Source: Streptomyces bikiniensis (GTDB lineage Bacteria; Actinomycetota; Actinomycetes; Streptomycetales; Streptomycetaceae). From it: a DNA stretch of 64,000 nt. A program made the translations under genes and the position numbers. The stretch covers positions 248,001 to 312,000 of the forward strand of contig JNWL01000005.1 in the NCBI GenBank assembly GCA_000716465.1. The letters are read 5' to 3'. The notes under the pieces are model-generated. The model ran no database searches and was not told the origin of the DNA. It saw only the letters and a program-made list of their open reading frames with translations. Every line of letters starts with the position of its first letter. The stretch's first letter is position 1. Shown here in pieces: positions 9,940 through 18,761 of the stretch.

Positions 9940-10325
9940 GAAGCGCACGGGAGGAAAGACCGGACTCCCCACCCCCACCCTCCCCGAGAGCCGACAAACT
10001 GATCGGCGACAGAGGTGCGGGCGCAGAGGGCGGAGCGTCCGCGGCGATGGGCGGCGACGGCGTCCGCGGAAGCGGCAGTACGGGGCTCCCCGTACGGCCC
10101 CGAAACCGCGCGCCGGACAGGCGGACCGGGGCGGACGAAAAGGGACGGGGAGGAGCAGCAGCCCGGAACCGGCCTGACCAGGGGTGAGCGCGCAGAGTGC
10201 CGTCGTCCCACCGTACGGTCTCGTGGAACTCGCCCGGGCCCCGGACCGAACCGTGCTCGACGACCTGCCCGACCCGAGGGAAGCCATCGGCCTCCAGGAC
10301 CTTCCGGACGCGGGCCCAGCAGACT
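9940..10325. other. 386-bp gap with one short coding-like stretch on the minus strand
   Basis: No complete gene can be supported here. On the minus strand, directly after the permease stop, a stretch of about 50 codons (roughly 10325-10180) reads like real protein: WARVRKVLEADGFPRV, then VEHGSVRGPGEFHETVRWDD and HPWSG. It has no ATG or GTG start, then turns into Pro/Arg-rich sequence. It may be a gene remnant or a very short gene with an unusual start. The left part (9940-10150) shows nothing recognisable. Confidence 0.4.
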
Positions 10326-12581
10326 TCAATCCCGTCGGATGTGCTCGGGATCGATGTGCCGTCGCACCATGGGCACGGAGGCGAGCGCGGCCGCGACCAC
10401 CACCCCCAGCGCACAGGCGAACAGCAGGGGCAGCCCCTCCCAGTCCCAGTGCACGGCCCCGCCCCCGGTGATCAGATAACTGGACTCGGCAAGCCACCCG
10501 GCCACGATCGCCGCCCCCAGCCCCACCACCAACGGCAACACCACCTGAACCACCTGCACCGCCCGCAATGTCCCGGCCCGCGCCCCCAACAACGCGAGCG
10601 CAGTCACCTGCCCCCGCCGCTCCATGGCCCGATCAGCCACGGACACGACGAACGCAGCCACCCCGATCACCAACCCGAGCACCATCCCGACGACGAGCAG
10701 ACTCCGAATCACGGTCAACTGCGCAAGCGAGTCGATCACAATCCCCACGGGCTCCACAGACGCGGTCGGAGCAACGGCCCCGATGCCGTCAAGGACGGAG
10801 CGGACGGTGGCGGGGTCGGACGAGCTGACCAGGACAAGGTTGGCATTTTCGACATGAGTTCCTCGGGGAAGCAATGAGGGCGGGATGAGGAGGCTTGGAC
10901 CGTTGACTTCGGAGGGGTCGTAAAACTGAGCGGCGACAGTGGCTCCAGGTACGGTGATTCCCACCTTTCGCCCATCGCTCAATAGGAATGGAAAAGTAAT
11001 TCCAGGCTGGGCGTCCTCATCGAAAAGGAAGTCCGGGTCCTTGAGAAGCATTACTTTGTTATCGATGCATCCGCGAATGGACTTGCTGAAGGCTGCCACC
11101 TGGGAGCACGTGGCGACGATACCTCCCACACGCGGCCGGTCCTCCTCGATGTTTCCATCCCACGAGTCGACAGACAGCGCATGGGCATTCACTCCGTCCA
11201 GATTGGTGAGCTGTAAGTGCTGTTGGGGGCTCAACTCGGAAAGGGAAATCCTATACTCCTGGACGGGGGCTGTCCGCCGACTCACCTGATCCAACTCGAT
11301 GAGGACGCCCTGAGTAAGCGAGGCGCCGAACAGGAGCAGTACGAGCCCTGTGACTACTCGCAGCGCACTTCCTGGATCGACCTCTGTCCGACGCATGGCC
11401 AGCGTCAACGCCAGGGATTTCGATGCCGAAGCAAGACGTTGCGAGATCCATGCCGTGATCGGCGCCAAGCCGAGTGCAAGCCCTGCGCCAGTCATCAGGA
11501 CAGCGCCAGGAACCAGTACGGCACTCGCGGGCCCACCCGACGGATCTCGCCCCATCGCACTGAGCATGCAATAGCCACCGATGACCCCGAGGCCCGGAAC
11601 AAGGAGCAGCGTCCCGTATTTCTTGGGGGGCTTGCGCTCCCCGGTACGCCGCACATTGATGGGTGACAACGCGGCTTGCTCCGCACCGACCCGGCTCACG
11701 ATCGCTGCGAGGGCCGGACAACCCAACAGACACACAACCAATGTGGTCGCCTCGGGCCGTCCGTCCGCCGGATACCAGTGCAGTCCGGGCAGGCCGACGC
11801 GGGCCATGGCTTCGTTTACTGCGAGATACCCCAGAAGTCCCAGGACAGCCCCGAGGAACGCAGCCGCCACGCTCTCCCCGGCATTGACCCGCAGCGTGTC
11901 CTTCCTGCTGAGTCCGACGAGTCGGAGCGCGGCGAGGCGGCGCGCACGGGACTCGCTGGACAGCCGTGCGCAGACGGAAAGGAAGATGACGAGGGGGAGC
12001 AGCACGATGCACCCGAGGGTGAACCGCAGGATGTCGAGGGTCGAGGGGTCGATGAGCTCATGCTCTGTGTACGAAGACCCGAAGCGGCCCAACGGCCTTG
12101 CATCACTGAGCTCGGTGGGAGGCACACCGATGTAGGCGTACAGGTCGTCAGGCCCACTCAGCCCCGCCGGTGCGATGGTGCCGATCACACGCCCGGGTAC
12201 AAGCCCCGCAGCAGGAGGGTTGGCCACCAGGACCTCTGCCAGCTTCGGCGAGACGATCGCTTCTCCCGTGCGAGGAAGTTCCTTCACTCCGGGAGGAGCG
12301 GGCACGGGGCCGGTCCCCGTACGTCCGATGAAAACCCGACGCAGGCGCTGTGAGCCGTAGGGGTCCAGAAATTCCTGGTAAACGGCGTTCTTGTTGTTTC
12401 CCGGGTGCACGGTTCGAGCTGTCACGCGGGCGTCATTGGCAGCGATGATCGTGGGAATGGTGAGGGTGGCGGCGAGACAACCCACCCCGAGCGCCGCCCC
12501 GAGCGACATCAGCAGAAAACGGATCCGCCCCCTGCGCCCACTGCCCCACAGCAGGCGCATCCCGAGGAGGAACGGGTTCAC
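10326..12581 (-). CDS. FtsX-type ABC transporter permease
   Basis: The 751-residue permease has the MacB/FtsX layout. A first membrane helix lies near residues 22-45 (FLLMSLGAALGVGCLAATLT), followed by a large extracytoplasmic domain. A core of three helices contains LSSESRARRLAALRLVGLSR, the FtsX motif. After a second extracytoplasmic loop, the C-terminal FtsX core recurs (MERRGQVTALALLGARAGTL). Such duplicated permeases work as one chain with an ATPase dimer and usually move lipids or peptides, or transmit mechanical signals. The start overlaps the ATPase stop by 4 nt (ATGA). The ATPase gene and a small secreted protein gene precede it in the same direction. Confidence 0.92.
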   Translation of the reverse strand: MNPFLLGMRLLWGSGRRGRIRFLLMSLGAALGVGCLAATLTIPTIIAANDARVTARTVHPGNNKNAVYQEFLDPYGSQRLRRVFIGRTGTGPVPAPPGVKELPRTGEAIVSPKLAEVLVANPPAAGLVPGRVIGTIAPAGLSGPDDLYAYIGVPPTELSDARPLGRFGSSYTEHELIDPSTLDILRFTLGCIVLLPLVIFLSVCARLSSESRARRLAALRLVGLSRKDTLRVNAGESVAAAFLGAVLGLLGYLAVNEAMARVGLPGLHWYPADGRPEATTLVVCLLGCPALAAIVSRVGAEQAALSPINVRRTGERKPPKKYGTLLLVPGLGVIGGYCMLSAMGRDPSGGPASAVLVPGAVLMTGAGLALGLAPITAWISQRLASASKSLALTLAMRRTEVDPGSALRVVTGLVLLLFGASLTQGVLIELDQVSRRTAPVQEYRISLSELSPQQHLQLTNLDGVNAHALSVDSWDGNIEEDRPRVGGIVATCSQVAAFSKSIRGCIDNKVMLLKDPDFLFDEDAQPGITFPFLLSDGRKVGITVPGATVAAQFYDPSEVNGPSLLIPPSLLPRGTHVENANLVLVSSSDPATVRSVLDGIGAVAPTASVEPVGIVIDSLAQLTVIRSLLVVGMVLGLVIGVAAFVVSVADRAMERRGQVTALALLGARAGTLRAVQVVQVVLPLVVGLGAAIVAGWLAESSYLITGGGAVHWDWEGLPLLFACALGVVVAAALASVPMVRRHIDPEHIRRD

Positions 12582-13252
12582 ACCGCCACCCGCTGTGCCA
12601 GAACCCCGTCCGTCATCGTGTACTGCGTGTCGGCCTTCGCGGCGACATCGGCGTCATGCGTGACGATGACCACCGCGGTCTTCTGCCTCCGCGCGAGCCG
12701 AAGGAATTCATCCAGCACGGCGGCCGCGTTGACGCTGTCGAGCGCCCCGGTCGGTTCGTCCGCGAACACCACGTCCGGCCGGTGCACCAGCGCCCGGGCA
12801 ACCGCCACACGCTGACTCTGCCCACCCGACAGCTTCGAGGTCCTGCGCCGCACCAGGTCGCTCATCCCGAGCCGCTTCAACACCTGGCCGGCCATCGCGT
12901 GGGCATGATCCTTGCTGATCCCGGCGAGCCGGAGAGGAAGCGCCGCGTTCTCCTCTACGGTCAGCTCCGGCAGTAATTCCCCGTACTGGAAGACGAAGCC
13001 CAACCGCGTACGCCGCAACGCGCTGAGCTCCCCGTCGGGCAGGCAGGACAGCCGCTCCCCGTCGAAGGTCACCGCCCCGTTGGTGGGCGGCAGGACTCCG
13101 GCGAGGCAGTACAGCAGCGACGACTTTCCCGACCCGCTGCTGCCCATGATGGCGGCCACTTCGCCGCGCTGGAGCGTGAAATCGGCACCGATGACAGCCT
13201 GCTGGGTACCGTAGAAGAGATCCACGCCTTCGGCGCGGAGAATGACGTCCAT
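12578..13252 (-). CDS. MacB/LolD-type ABC transporter ATP-binding protein
   Basis: The product has 224 residues, the standard size. Walker A is GSSGSGKSSLL, the Q-loop lies in GFVFQYGELLPELT, and the ABC signature SKLSGGQSQRVAVARAL is intact. Walker B is DVVFADEPTGALD with the catalytic Glu, and the H-loop is VTHDADVA. It energises the FtsX-type permease encoded next, whose start overlaps this stop by 4 nt. ATG at 13252 has a weak but acceptable upstream sequence. There is no TetR or two-component gene next to it, so regulation is not apparent. Confidence 0.95.
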   Translation of the reverse strand: MDVILRAEGVDLFYGTQQAVIGADFTLQRGEVAAIMGSSGSGKSSLLYCLAGVLPPTNGAVTFDGERLSCLPDGELSALRRTRLGFVFQYGELLPELTVEENAALPLRLAGISKDHAHAMAGQVLKRLGMSDLVRRRTSKLSGGQSQRVAVARALVHRPDVVFADEPTGALDSVNAAAVLDEFLRLARRQKTAVVIVTHDADVAAKADTQYTMTDGVLAQRVAV

Positions 13253-13320
13253 TGTTATGCGTGCTCCTAATTGGCGCGGGAACCGCTGTAGCGCGGCTCC
13301 CGTCGAGTCCGGTTGGCCTG

Positions 13321-13737
13321 TCAGGGACGTTCGAAAGGCCTGGTAAAGGAGCAGTTGTCAGGGCGGAGGGAACCGCGGTTCTGGCACACGCGGACTTCGG
13401 CCGTCCTTGTATACCGAGTGGCCCCGTCGTAGACGATCTTGTCGATCCAGACACTCTTCTTCTGAGTGCCGTTGAATCGGTTCCATGCGTATCCATGAAC
13501 CTTTACCTGAAGATAGACGTTGTGGTTGTCGCGGAATCCGATATCGGACAGCCTTCCCTTGATGTGGAATGCACCGTGCATCTGCCCCGGGGCCTCCCAC
13601 TTGTACCTTGCTTCCTCGAACCGCGCCCCGCCCGTGTTGAAGTCCTCCGTGCGATGCCATGCGGAGTCAGCCACGGCCGCCCCCATCCCCCCGAAGAACA
13701 ACCCGGCGGTAATCACCGCTGCGGTAAGCTTCCTCAT
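13321..13737 (-). CDS. Small secreted protein upstream of the ABC transporter
   Basis: The 138-residue preprotein starts MRKLTAAVITAGLFFGG and has a clear signal peptide with likely cleavage after GAAVADS. The mature part of about 110 residues has many aromatic and charged residues. It contains two Cys near the C-terminus (VRVCQNRG and RPDNCSF) that could form a disulfide. No family is recognised. ATG at 13737 is preferred because AAGGGG lies 9 nt upstream; the frame to 13803 would bury the signal sequence. It lies 68 bp upstream of the ABC ATPase in the same orientation, so it may be an accessory factor or cargo of that transporter. Confidence 0.8.
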   Translation of the reverse strand: MRKLTAAVITAGLFFGGMGAAVADSAWHRTEDFNTGGARFEEARYKWEAPGQMHGAFHIKGRLSDIGFRDNHNVYLQVKVHGYAWNRFNGTQKKSVWIDKIVYDGATRYTRTAEVRVCQNRGSLRPDNCSFTRPFERP

Positions 13738-14752
13738 GGATAACCCCTTGTTGCTCGCATGCCGACTGTTCGTCACAGAACGTAGCGGCATAATCCAGTT
13801 CAAGCGGCCGCAGGAACGTCCCTCCCGCTCATAAACCCCCGATCAAGTGAATGAAGCCTTATCGGCTTCTCTCACCCCCATACGGGTGGTCACCGCTGCG
13901 CCCGAGCAAGGGAGATCCAGGGAGTTGTGGGTCGGCAAAGGCCCGGGGTTGACGGGCCCGAGGTCAACATGAGGGAATTTCCTCCGCAGCCGGCCAGGGG
14001 CGGGGTCCCGGAGTACTGCTCGATCTGTCGCCCCTGATAGGCCGCCGGCACTGCGTGACGGTCCCCCACCAGCTTGACCTGCCGCTCGCAGCACCGGCCT
14101 TGGCGGTTGCGATCGTCCTGCCACTGGAGAGCGCGGCCCCGAAAGGCCCCGTCTCCTCGGCTGCGTTCATGGAGTCGCCGGCTGTGTACCCGTCCTTCCC
14201 CGTACACTCCGACCAGAGCTTGGGGGCCGTGCGCATCCGAGAGTCCGTGAGCGCCTACAGCTTCAGGTGGAACAGGTGGAAGCGGACCGACCGGCCGACG
14301 CCGGTAGGCTGCCTCCGTTGCGCCGGGGGCCGTGTGCACCACGCTCGGCGGGCTGAGGCGAAGCTTCTGATCACGCCTCCCTCGTGCATGCTGACGGCTT
14401 CCGTGGAACGGTGGGTCCTCGCGCTGTTCGCCGGCGTCCGTGATGGAGCGGTGGCGGGACTGGTCAGCACCAAGATCCCGGTACGCCCGGCGGGGTGTCG
14501 TACGAGCCGGGCGGGCCCTGACGGAGGAGCCGAAGGCAGCCCGCATCCGCCCCGGCGCCCGTCTACCGCGACCCGACGGGACATCCTCCCGACGACGGCT
14601 ACTCCAGAACCCGGGTTCAGGGATAGCCGATATCCACATCGGGTGCGGGTACAGGAGATCTCCGTTGGCGCACCGGTCTTGCAGGTGTTCAGACGCTACC
14701 CTTTTGGGGTGCTGGTCTGGGATGTTCTGGACAGTCAAAGGGGGAGGCGAAC
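13738..14752. other. About 1 kb without a confident gene
   Basis: Several ORFs overlap here, but none has both a good start and consistent coding character. On the minus strand, 13964-14236 carries a more protein-like run (SECTGKDGYTAGDSMNAAEE), and a different frame continues sensibly into 13890. This suggests a decayed gene. The region before 14753 must contain the promoter of the caspase operon, but I cannot identify clear -35/-10 boxes. A GGGGGAGG ribosome binding site immediately precedes the operon. Confidence 0.5.
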
Positions 14753-15598
14753 GTGGCCCGTATCGTCGGCGTACACGGCATCGGTTGGTCCTGGAAGTCG
14801 CGCGATGAGATGTACGAGACTTGGCACGGCGCGCTGAGCACCGGTCTACGGAACATTCGGTACCCCGACGCCGGGGCGGTGACGTTCGAGGCGGCCTTCT
14901 ACGGGCACCTGTACAACGGCGGCACGGGCAAGTCCGACGGTGACGCGTTCTACGCCGCCTCCGACGTGGCCGACGGCTTCGAGTACGAGCTGCTGGAGGC
15001 CATGACCCGGGAGGCGGATCCGGCGGCCTTCGACGAGGAAAGTGCTGAACCGGCCTCCAAGGGGCTCGTCGTCCGCGGCGCGCAGGCCTGCCTCGACATC
15101 CTGGAGAGGACGCCGTACCTCGGCGGGATGACGGCCTCACTTCTCATCCGCCAGATCAAGCAGGTGCACCGGTACTTCGAGGACCCTGCCCTGGGCCAGG
15201 AGATCCGAGGCGAGCTGGAGACGGCGATCCAGGAGGACACGCAGGTGGTCCTCGCCCACTCGCTGGGAAGCGTGGCCGCCTACGAGGTCCTGTGGAACCT
15301 CAAGGACGTCCGGATCGACACCCTGGTCACCATGGGCTCGCCGCTCGGGCTGAAGTCCATCCGGCGCCGCCTGGCCCGCTCGGCCGAGGCGGCACCGGGG
15401 CGCCCGCCGTCCGTGCGCCGCTGGGTGAACGTGGCCGCCGAGCAAGACGTCGTCGCCCTGCGCAAGCGCATCAAGACCCTCTACGGCGGAGAGGTCGAGG
15501 ACTTCGTCGTCCCCAACCCGCTACGCCACATGCACGACTGCACCCTCTACCTGAAAAACCTGCGGACCGCACGCGCAGTCGAGGCAGCTCTTGGGTGA
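14753..15598 (+). CDS. Alpha/beta hydrolase (lipase-like), first gene of the caspase operon
   Basis: This 281-residue serine hydrolase begins MARIVGVHGIGWSWKS, the glycine-rich oxyanion-side motif after the first beta strand. The nucleophile elbow is AHSLGSVAAYEVLW (GxSxG-like, Ser170). Beta-strand 6 is TLVTMGSPLGL. A late Asp in AAEQDVVA and His in RHMHDCTL are candidates for the rest of the triad. The fold resembles intracellular lipases and PGAP1-like hydrolases, so a phospholipid or other ester substrate is possible. GTG at 14753 follows GGGGGAGG. Its stop overlaps the next gene by 8 nt, so it is co-translated with the caspase-STAND protein and may be its effector. Confidence 0.88.
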   Translation: MARIVGVHGIGWSWKSRDEMYETWHGALSTGLRNIRYPDAGAVTFEAAFYGHLYNGGTGKSDGDAFYAASDVADGFEYELLEAMTREADPAAFDEESAEPASKGLVVRGAQACLDILERTPYLGGMTASLLIRQIKQVHRYFEDPALGQEIRGELETAIQEDTQVVLAHSLGSVAAYEVLWNLKDVRIDTLVTMGSPLGLKSIRRRLARSAEAAPGRPPSVRRWVNVAAEQDVVALRKRIKTLYGGEVEDFVVPNPLRHMHDCTLYLKNLRTARAVEAALG

Positions 15599-18500
15599 GC
15601 GATGGTTTTTTCTGGCGGGAGAGGGTGAATACGGTGAGGAAACCAGTCTGGCGCGGCTCGAACACGTACCGGACGAACTGAGGTTGATGCGCCGTACGCT
15701 CCAGGAACTGGGGATGCGGGAGATCCCTGGGCCCGAGGGAGCGGCCGGGGAGCGGGGCTTGGAGAACGTGTGCCATGACCTCGGCCGGTGGTTGGACGCG
15801 GTGAGCCGTGGCGAGCGGGAACCACCCCTGTCCCTGTTCGTCTACTGCACGGGGCACGGTGTGCAGAAGGGCGTCACGTGGGGCCTGGCCCTGCCGACGT
15901 CCACACGGTGGACGAAGGATCTTCTTGAGCCGGCGGACATCGTCAACACCCTGTACGGGAAGAAACTTTTCGAACAGGCAGTCATCGTCCTCGACGCCTG
16001 CTACTCCGATCCCGGCGCGGGCGTTGCCATGGAGACCCTTCGGAGTCAGGCCGCCGCCGGGAGCGTCGAGTACGACGCCTGGGTGATCGCCACCGCCCGC
16101 AGAACGCAGCAGGCCCAACAGATGGCTTTCGCACGCGCCTTCGCCAAGACGCTCTCCCGAAGCGACGGCGCGCAAGAGTTCATCGAGCCCTCCGTCCTCG
16201 TGGAGCAGCTCAATGCCCATCTGCCGACGGCCAGCCAGGAAGCGTGGGTGCACTACGCCGGCCGCCGGGGCTGCCGCGCGCTGCCGGATCCGGCATACAT
16301 GCCCCGGACGTCGCCCGACTGGCTCGACCGGGACCTCGACGAGTGGTCCCACCTCGCGCGCGGTCGGAGCAGGCCGGGCCAGGAGGGCTGGTACTTCTCG
16401 GGCCGGACGGAGGAGCAGCGGCGTCTCCGCGAGTTCATCGCCGGCGGCGGACCGGCCGGACCGCTCATCATCCGAGGCGCGGCCGGAGTCGGCAAGAGCG
16501 CGCTCCTCGGACACCTAGCCGCGTGCGGGAAGACCGAGTGGCGGCGATTACTGCCGCCCGTCGCCCGTCGCGGTCTGGTCCTCCCGGACGACTCGGTGCA
16601 CGCGCTGGTGTCCGCGCAGGACGCCAGTGTGTCGGGGGCGTCCCGGCGGGTCGCCCGGGCGCTCGGCCTCGATCTGGGAAGCGCCCCGACTCCGGACGAA
16701 CTGTGTGAGGCCCTGGAGAAGCTGCCTCCCCGGACTGTTCTGGTGGACGATCTCCACCTGGCGGACGATCCTGCGGCCGTGGTCAGGGAGCTCCTCGATC
16801 CCCTGACCGAGTACGCGCGCACCACCGTCATCGCCTCGGCCGGCCACGCCGTCGCCGCCGACGAGGTGTGGCAGGGCCTTCAGCTGCCGGTGCTCCAGCT
16901 CGACACCGACGACGAGGGCGTCCGCGCCTATGCCCGCGCACGGGGCGCCGGCTCGGTCGCTGCTGCCTGCCACGGACACTTCGGGGCGGCGGTCGACGCG
17001 GTCGATGGCTTCCTCGACACCCCGCATGGGCACGACGGCGGGGCGAACGCGCGGCGCGCGGCCGGGAAGCGGCTGGAGGCCTTCCACCTGAGCCTGCTCG
17101 CTTCGCGTGGCGGCTCGGAGGAATGGTGCCGGGCGATGCTGAAGCCGGTGCGGGCCGCGGCGGCATGCGGGCACGACGCCGGCCTGACGGCCGAGCACTG
17201 GGCGGCGCTCGCCACGGCTGCGGACCGCTCCGGCAGGACGTACGGCCCCGAGGAGGCGAGGGAGGCCGCGGAGCTGCTGGGCACCTCGGTGACGGACACC
17301 GCGGGTACGGGTGCCGGGACGGGCAAAAGCAGGGACCTCGGCTCCTCCACGTCCTCGTCGTGGCGCCTCGCCACCCCTTTCGCACCGGAGTTGTGCGGGC
17401 CGGAGTTCGCCGAGGCGGTACGGGACTGCCTGCCCGTGCTCGCGTCCGGAGGCGGCATGGGGGGAACGTCCGGCGAGCCCGGGATCGACTGGGCGGCGGA
17501 CACGGCTTTGACCGCCCTGTTCGCGGCCGCCACCCAACGTTTCGACCAGAAGTTCGTCACCGAACGGTCCTCGTTGCCCTTCTGGGCCGCGCTGCCGGGC
17601 GACGTCCTCGCCCGGCAACTGGGTGACGGCGGGCCCAGGATCCTGCCGGAACGGGTCGGTGAGGGCATACGGACCCAGACGCCCGGACTGCACCCGGCGG
17701 AGCGGGCGTTCCAGCTGAAGCTCAGCCTCCTCAGGTCCGGAGCCGATGCCCACGGTCTGAACCCGCGCGGGGCCGGCGCCGGCGTCGATGTCCTGTGGGC
17801 CACCCCCAAGGACGGCGTGGCCGTGCCCGACCTCCTGGCGGTCGCGTCCGGCGCGTCCGGCGACGGCTATGTGGTGACCACCCACGGCGACGCCTCGATA
17901 CGGCTGTGGAACCTGGCGGACGGCACACCGCTCGCCGAGGCGGTCCGGTCCGAGGGCGACGGCATGGCCTCGCACCTGGCGCTCGCCGTCGTTGACGGCG
18001 AGCCCGTCGTCGCCCTTGTCGCGGACGGTGCGGGACTGCTGTGGCGGCCGCTGACGGGCCGGGACCCCGAGCCGTTGCCCACACTGGACGGAGCGACGAC
18101 GTTCTCGCTGCACGGGGACGGTCTGCTGGCTGTCGCCAGGGGCGCGCGGATCGAGTTCGTCGAACCCGGCGCCACCGGACGGGCCAGATCGTTCGCCGTG
18201 CCGGGGTCGAACCGCGTCACCCAGGTCCACCTGGGGGGCGAGGCCGGCGACAGACGGCTCGTCGCCACCACCGAGTCCGGCACCGTGACCGCGCGCGTCC
18301 TGGACACGGGAGTGGCGGCGGTACGGCGCCAGCCGCTGCTGATGCCCTCGGCCCAGCACGCCATGGTGTCGTCGAGCGGCCGCACCGTGGGCATGCTCGA
18401 TCGCAGCGGGGGACTGTTCGTATGGGACGAGAACCACGGGACGAGAGGGCTCGGCATCCCCGCCATGCGCGACGGAACGCTCGCGTTCGCCGTCGACGAC

Positions 18501-18761
18501 AGTCTGGCGGCCGCGGCCGGTGGCACGCAGAAACCCTGGCTGTGCCTCCTCCCGGTCACGTCCGGTGACGAGCGGCCGGCCTCCCGGCTGCCGCTGCCGG
18601 ACCAGACCGTTGCGCTCGCCTTCGACACGGACGGTTCCCACCTGGTGGTGACCGACCTGCGAGGAGTGTTCTGTCTCGACGTCCGCCCCGATCGGCCACG
18701 GTCGACCCCGATCCACTTGGCCTCGTCCCCGACGACCGACCGCAGTGAGGAGGCAAGATGA
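15591..18761 (+). CDS. Caspase-like protease fused to STAND NTPase and beta-propeller-like repeats
   Basis: The 1056-residue protein has three parts. Residues 1-230 form a caspase-like (C14) peptidase domain with the dyad His89 (VYCTGHGV) and Cys137 (IVLDACYS). Residues ~265-600 are a P-loop NTPase of STAND type, with Walker A GAAGVGKS at 296-303 and Walker B TVLVDDLHL near 383-390, followed by helical sequence. Residues ~720-1050 contain repeated WD-like strands (DASIRLWNLADG, FVWDENH, VALAFDTDGSHLVVTDLRG), consistent with a propeller sensor. The start is TTG at 15591, overlapping the hydrolase gene. The stop overlaps the next start (ATGA). Caspase-STAND fusions are known from bacterial conflict systems, where a sensor opens the NTPase and activates proteolysis. 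Here the target is unknown; either neighbour could be the substrate. Confidence 0.9.
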   Translation: MGERWFFLAGEGEYGEETSLARLEHVPDELRLMRRTLQELGMREIPGPEGAAGERGLENVCHDLGRWLDAVSRGEREPPLSLFVYCTGHGVQKGVTWGLALPTSTRWTKDLLEPADIVNTLYGKKLFEQAVIVLDACYSDPGAGVAMETLRSQAAAGSVEYDAWVIATARRTQQAQQMAFARAFAKTLSRSDGAQEFIEPSVLVEQLNAHLPTASQEAWVHYAGRRGCRALPDPAYMPRTSPDWLDRDLDEWSHLARGRSRPGQEGWYFSGRTEEQRRLREFIAGGGPAGPLIIRGAAGVGKSALLGHLAACGKTEWRRLLPPVARRGLVLPDDSVHALVSAQDASVSGASRRVARALGLDLGSAPTPDELCEALEKLPPRTVLVDDLHLADDPAAVVRELLDPLTEYARTTVIASAGHAVAADEVWQGLQLPVLQLDTDDEGVRAYARARGAGSVAAACHGHFGAAVDAVDGFLDTPHGHDGGANARRAAGKRLEAFHLSLLASRGGSEEWCRAMLKPVRAAAACGHDAGLTAEHWAALATAADRSGRTYGPEEAREAAELLGTSVTDTAGTGAGTGKSRDLGSSTSSSWRLATPFAPELCGPEFAEAVRDCLPVLASGGGMGGTSGEPGIDWAADTALTALFAAATQRFDQKFVTERSSLPFWAALPGDVLARQLGDGGPRILPERVGEGIRTQTPGLHPAERAFQLKLSLLRSGADAHGLNPRGAGAGVDVLWATPKDGVAVPDLLAVASGASGDGYVVTTHGDASIRLWNLADGTPLAEAVRSEGDGMASHLALAVVDGEPVVALVADGAGLLWRPLTGRDPEPLPTLDGATTFSLHGDGLLAVARGARIEFVEPGATGRARSFAVPGSNRVTQVHLGGEAGDRRLVATTESGTVTARVLDTGVAAVRRQPLLMPSAQHAMVSSSGRTVGMLDRSGGLFVWDENHGTRGLGIPAMRDGTLAFAVDDSLAAAAGGTQKPWLCLLPVTSGDERPASRLPLPDQTVALAFDTDGSHLVVTDLRGVFCLDVRPDRPRSTPIHLASSPTTDRSEEAR

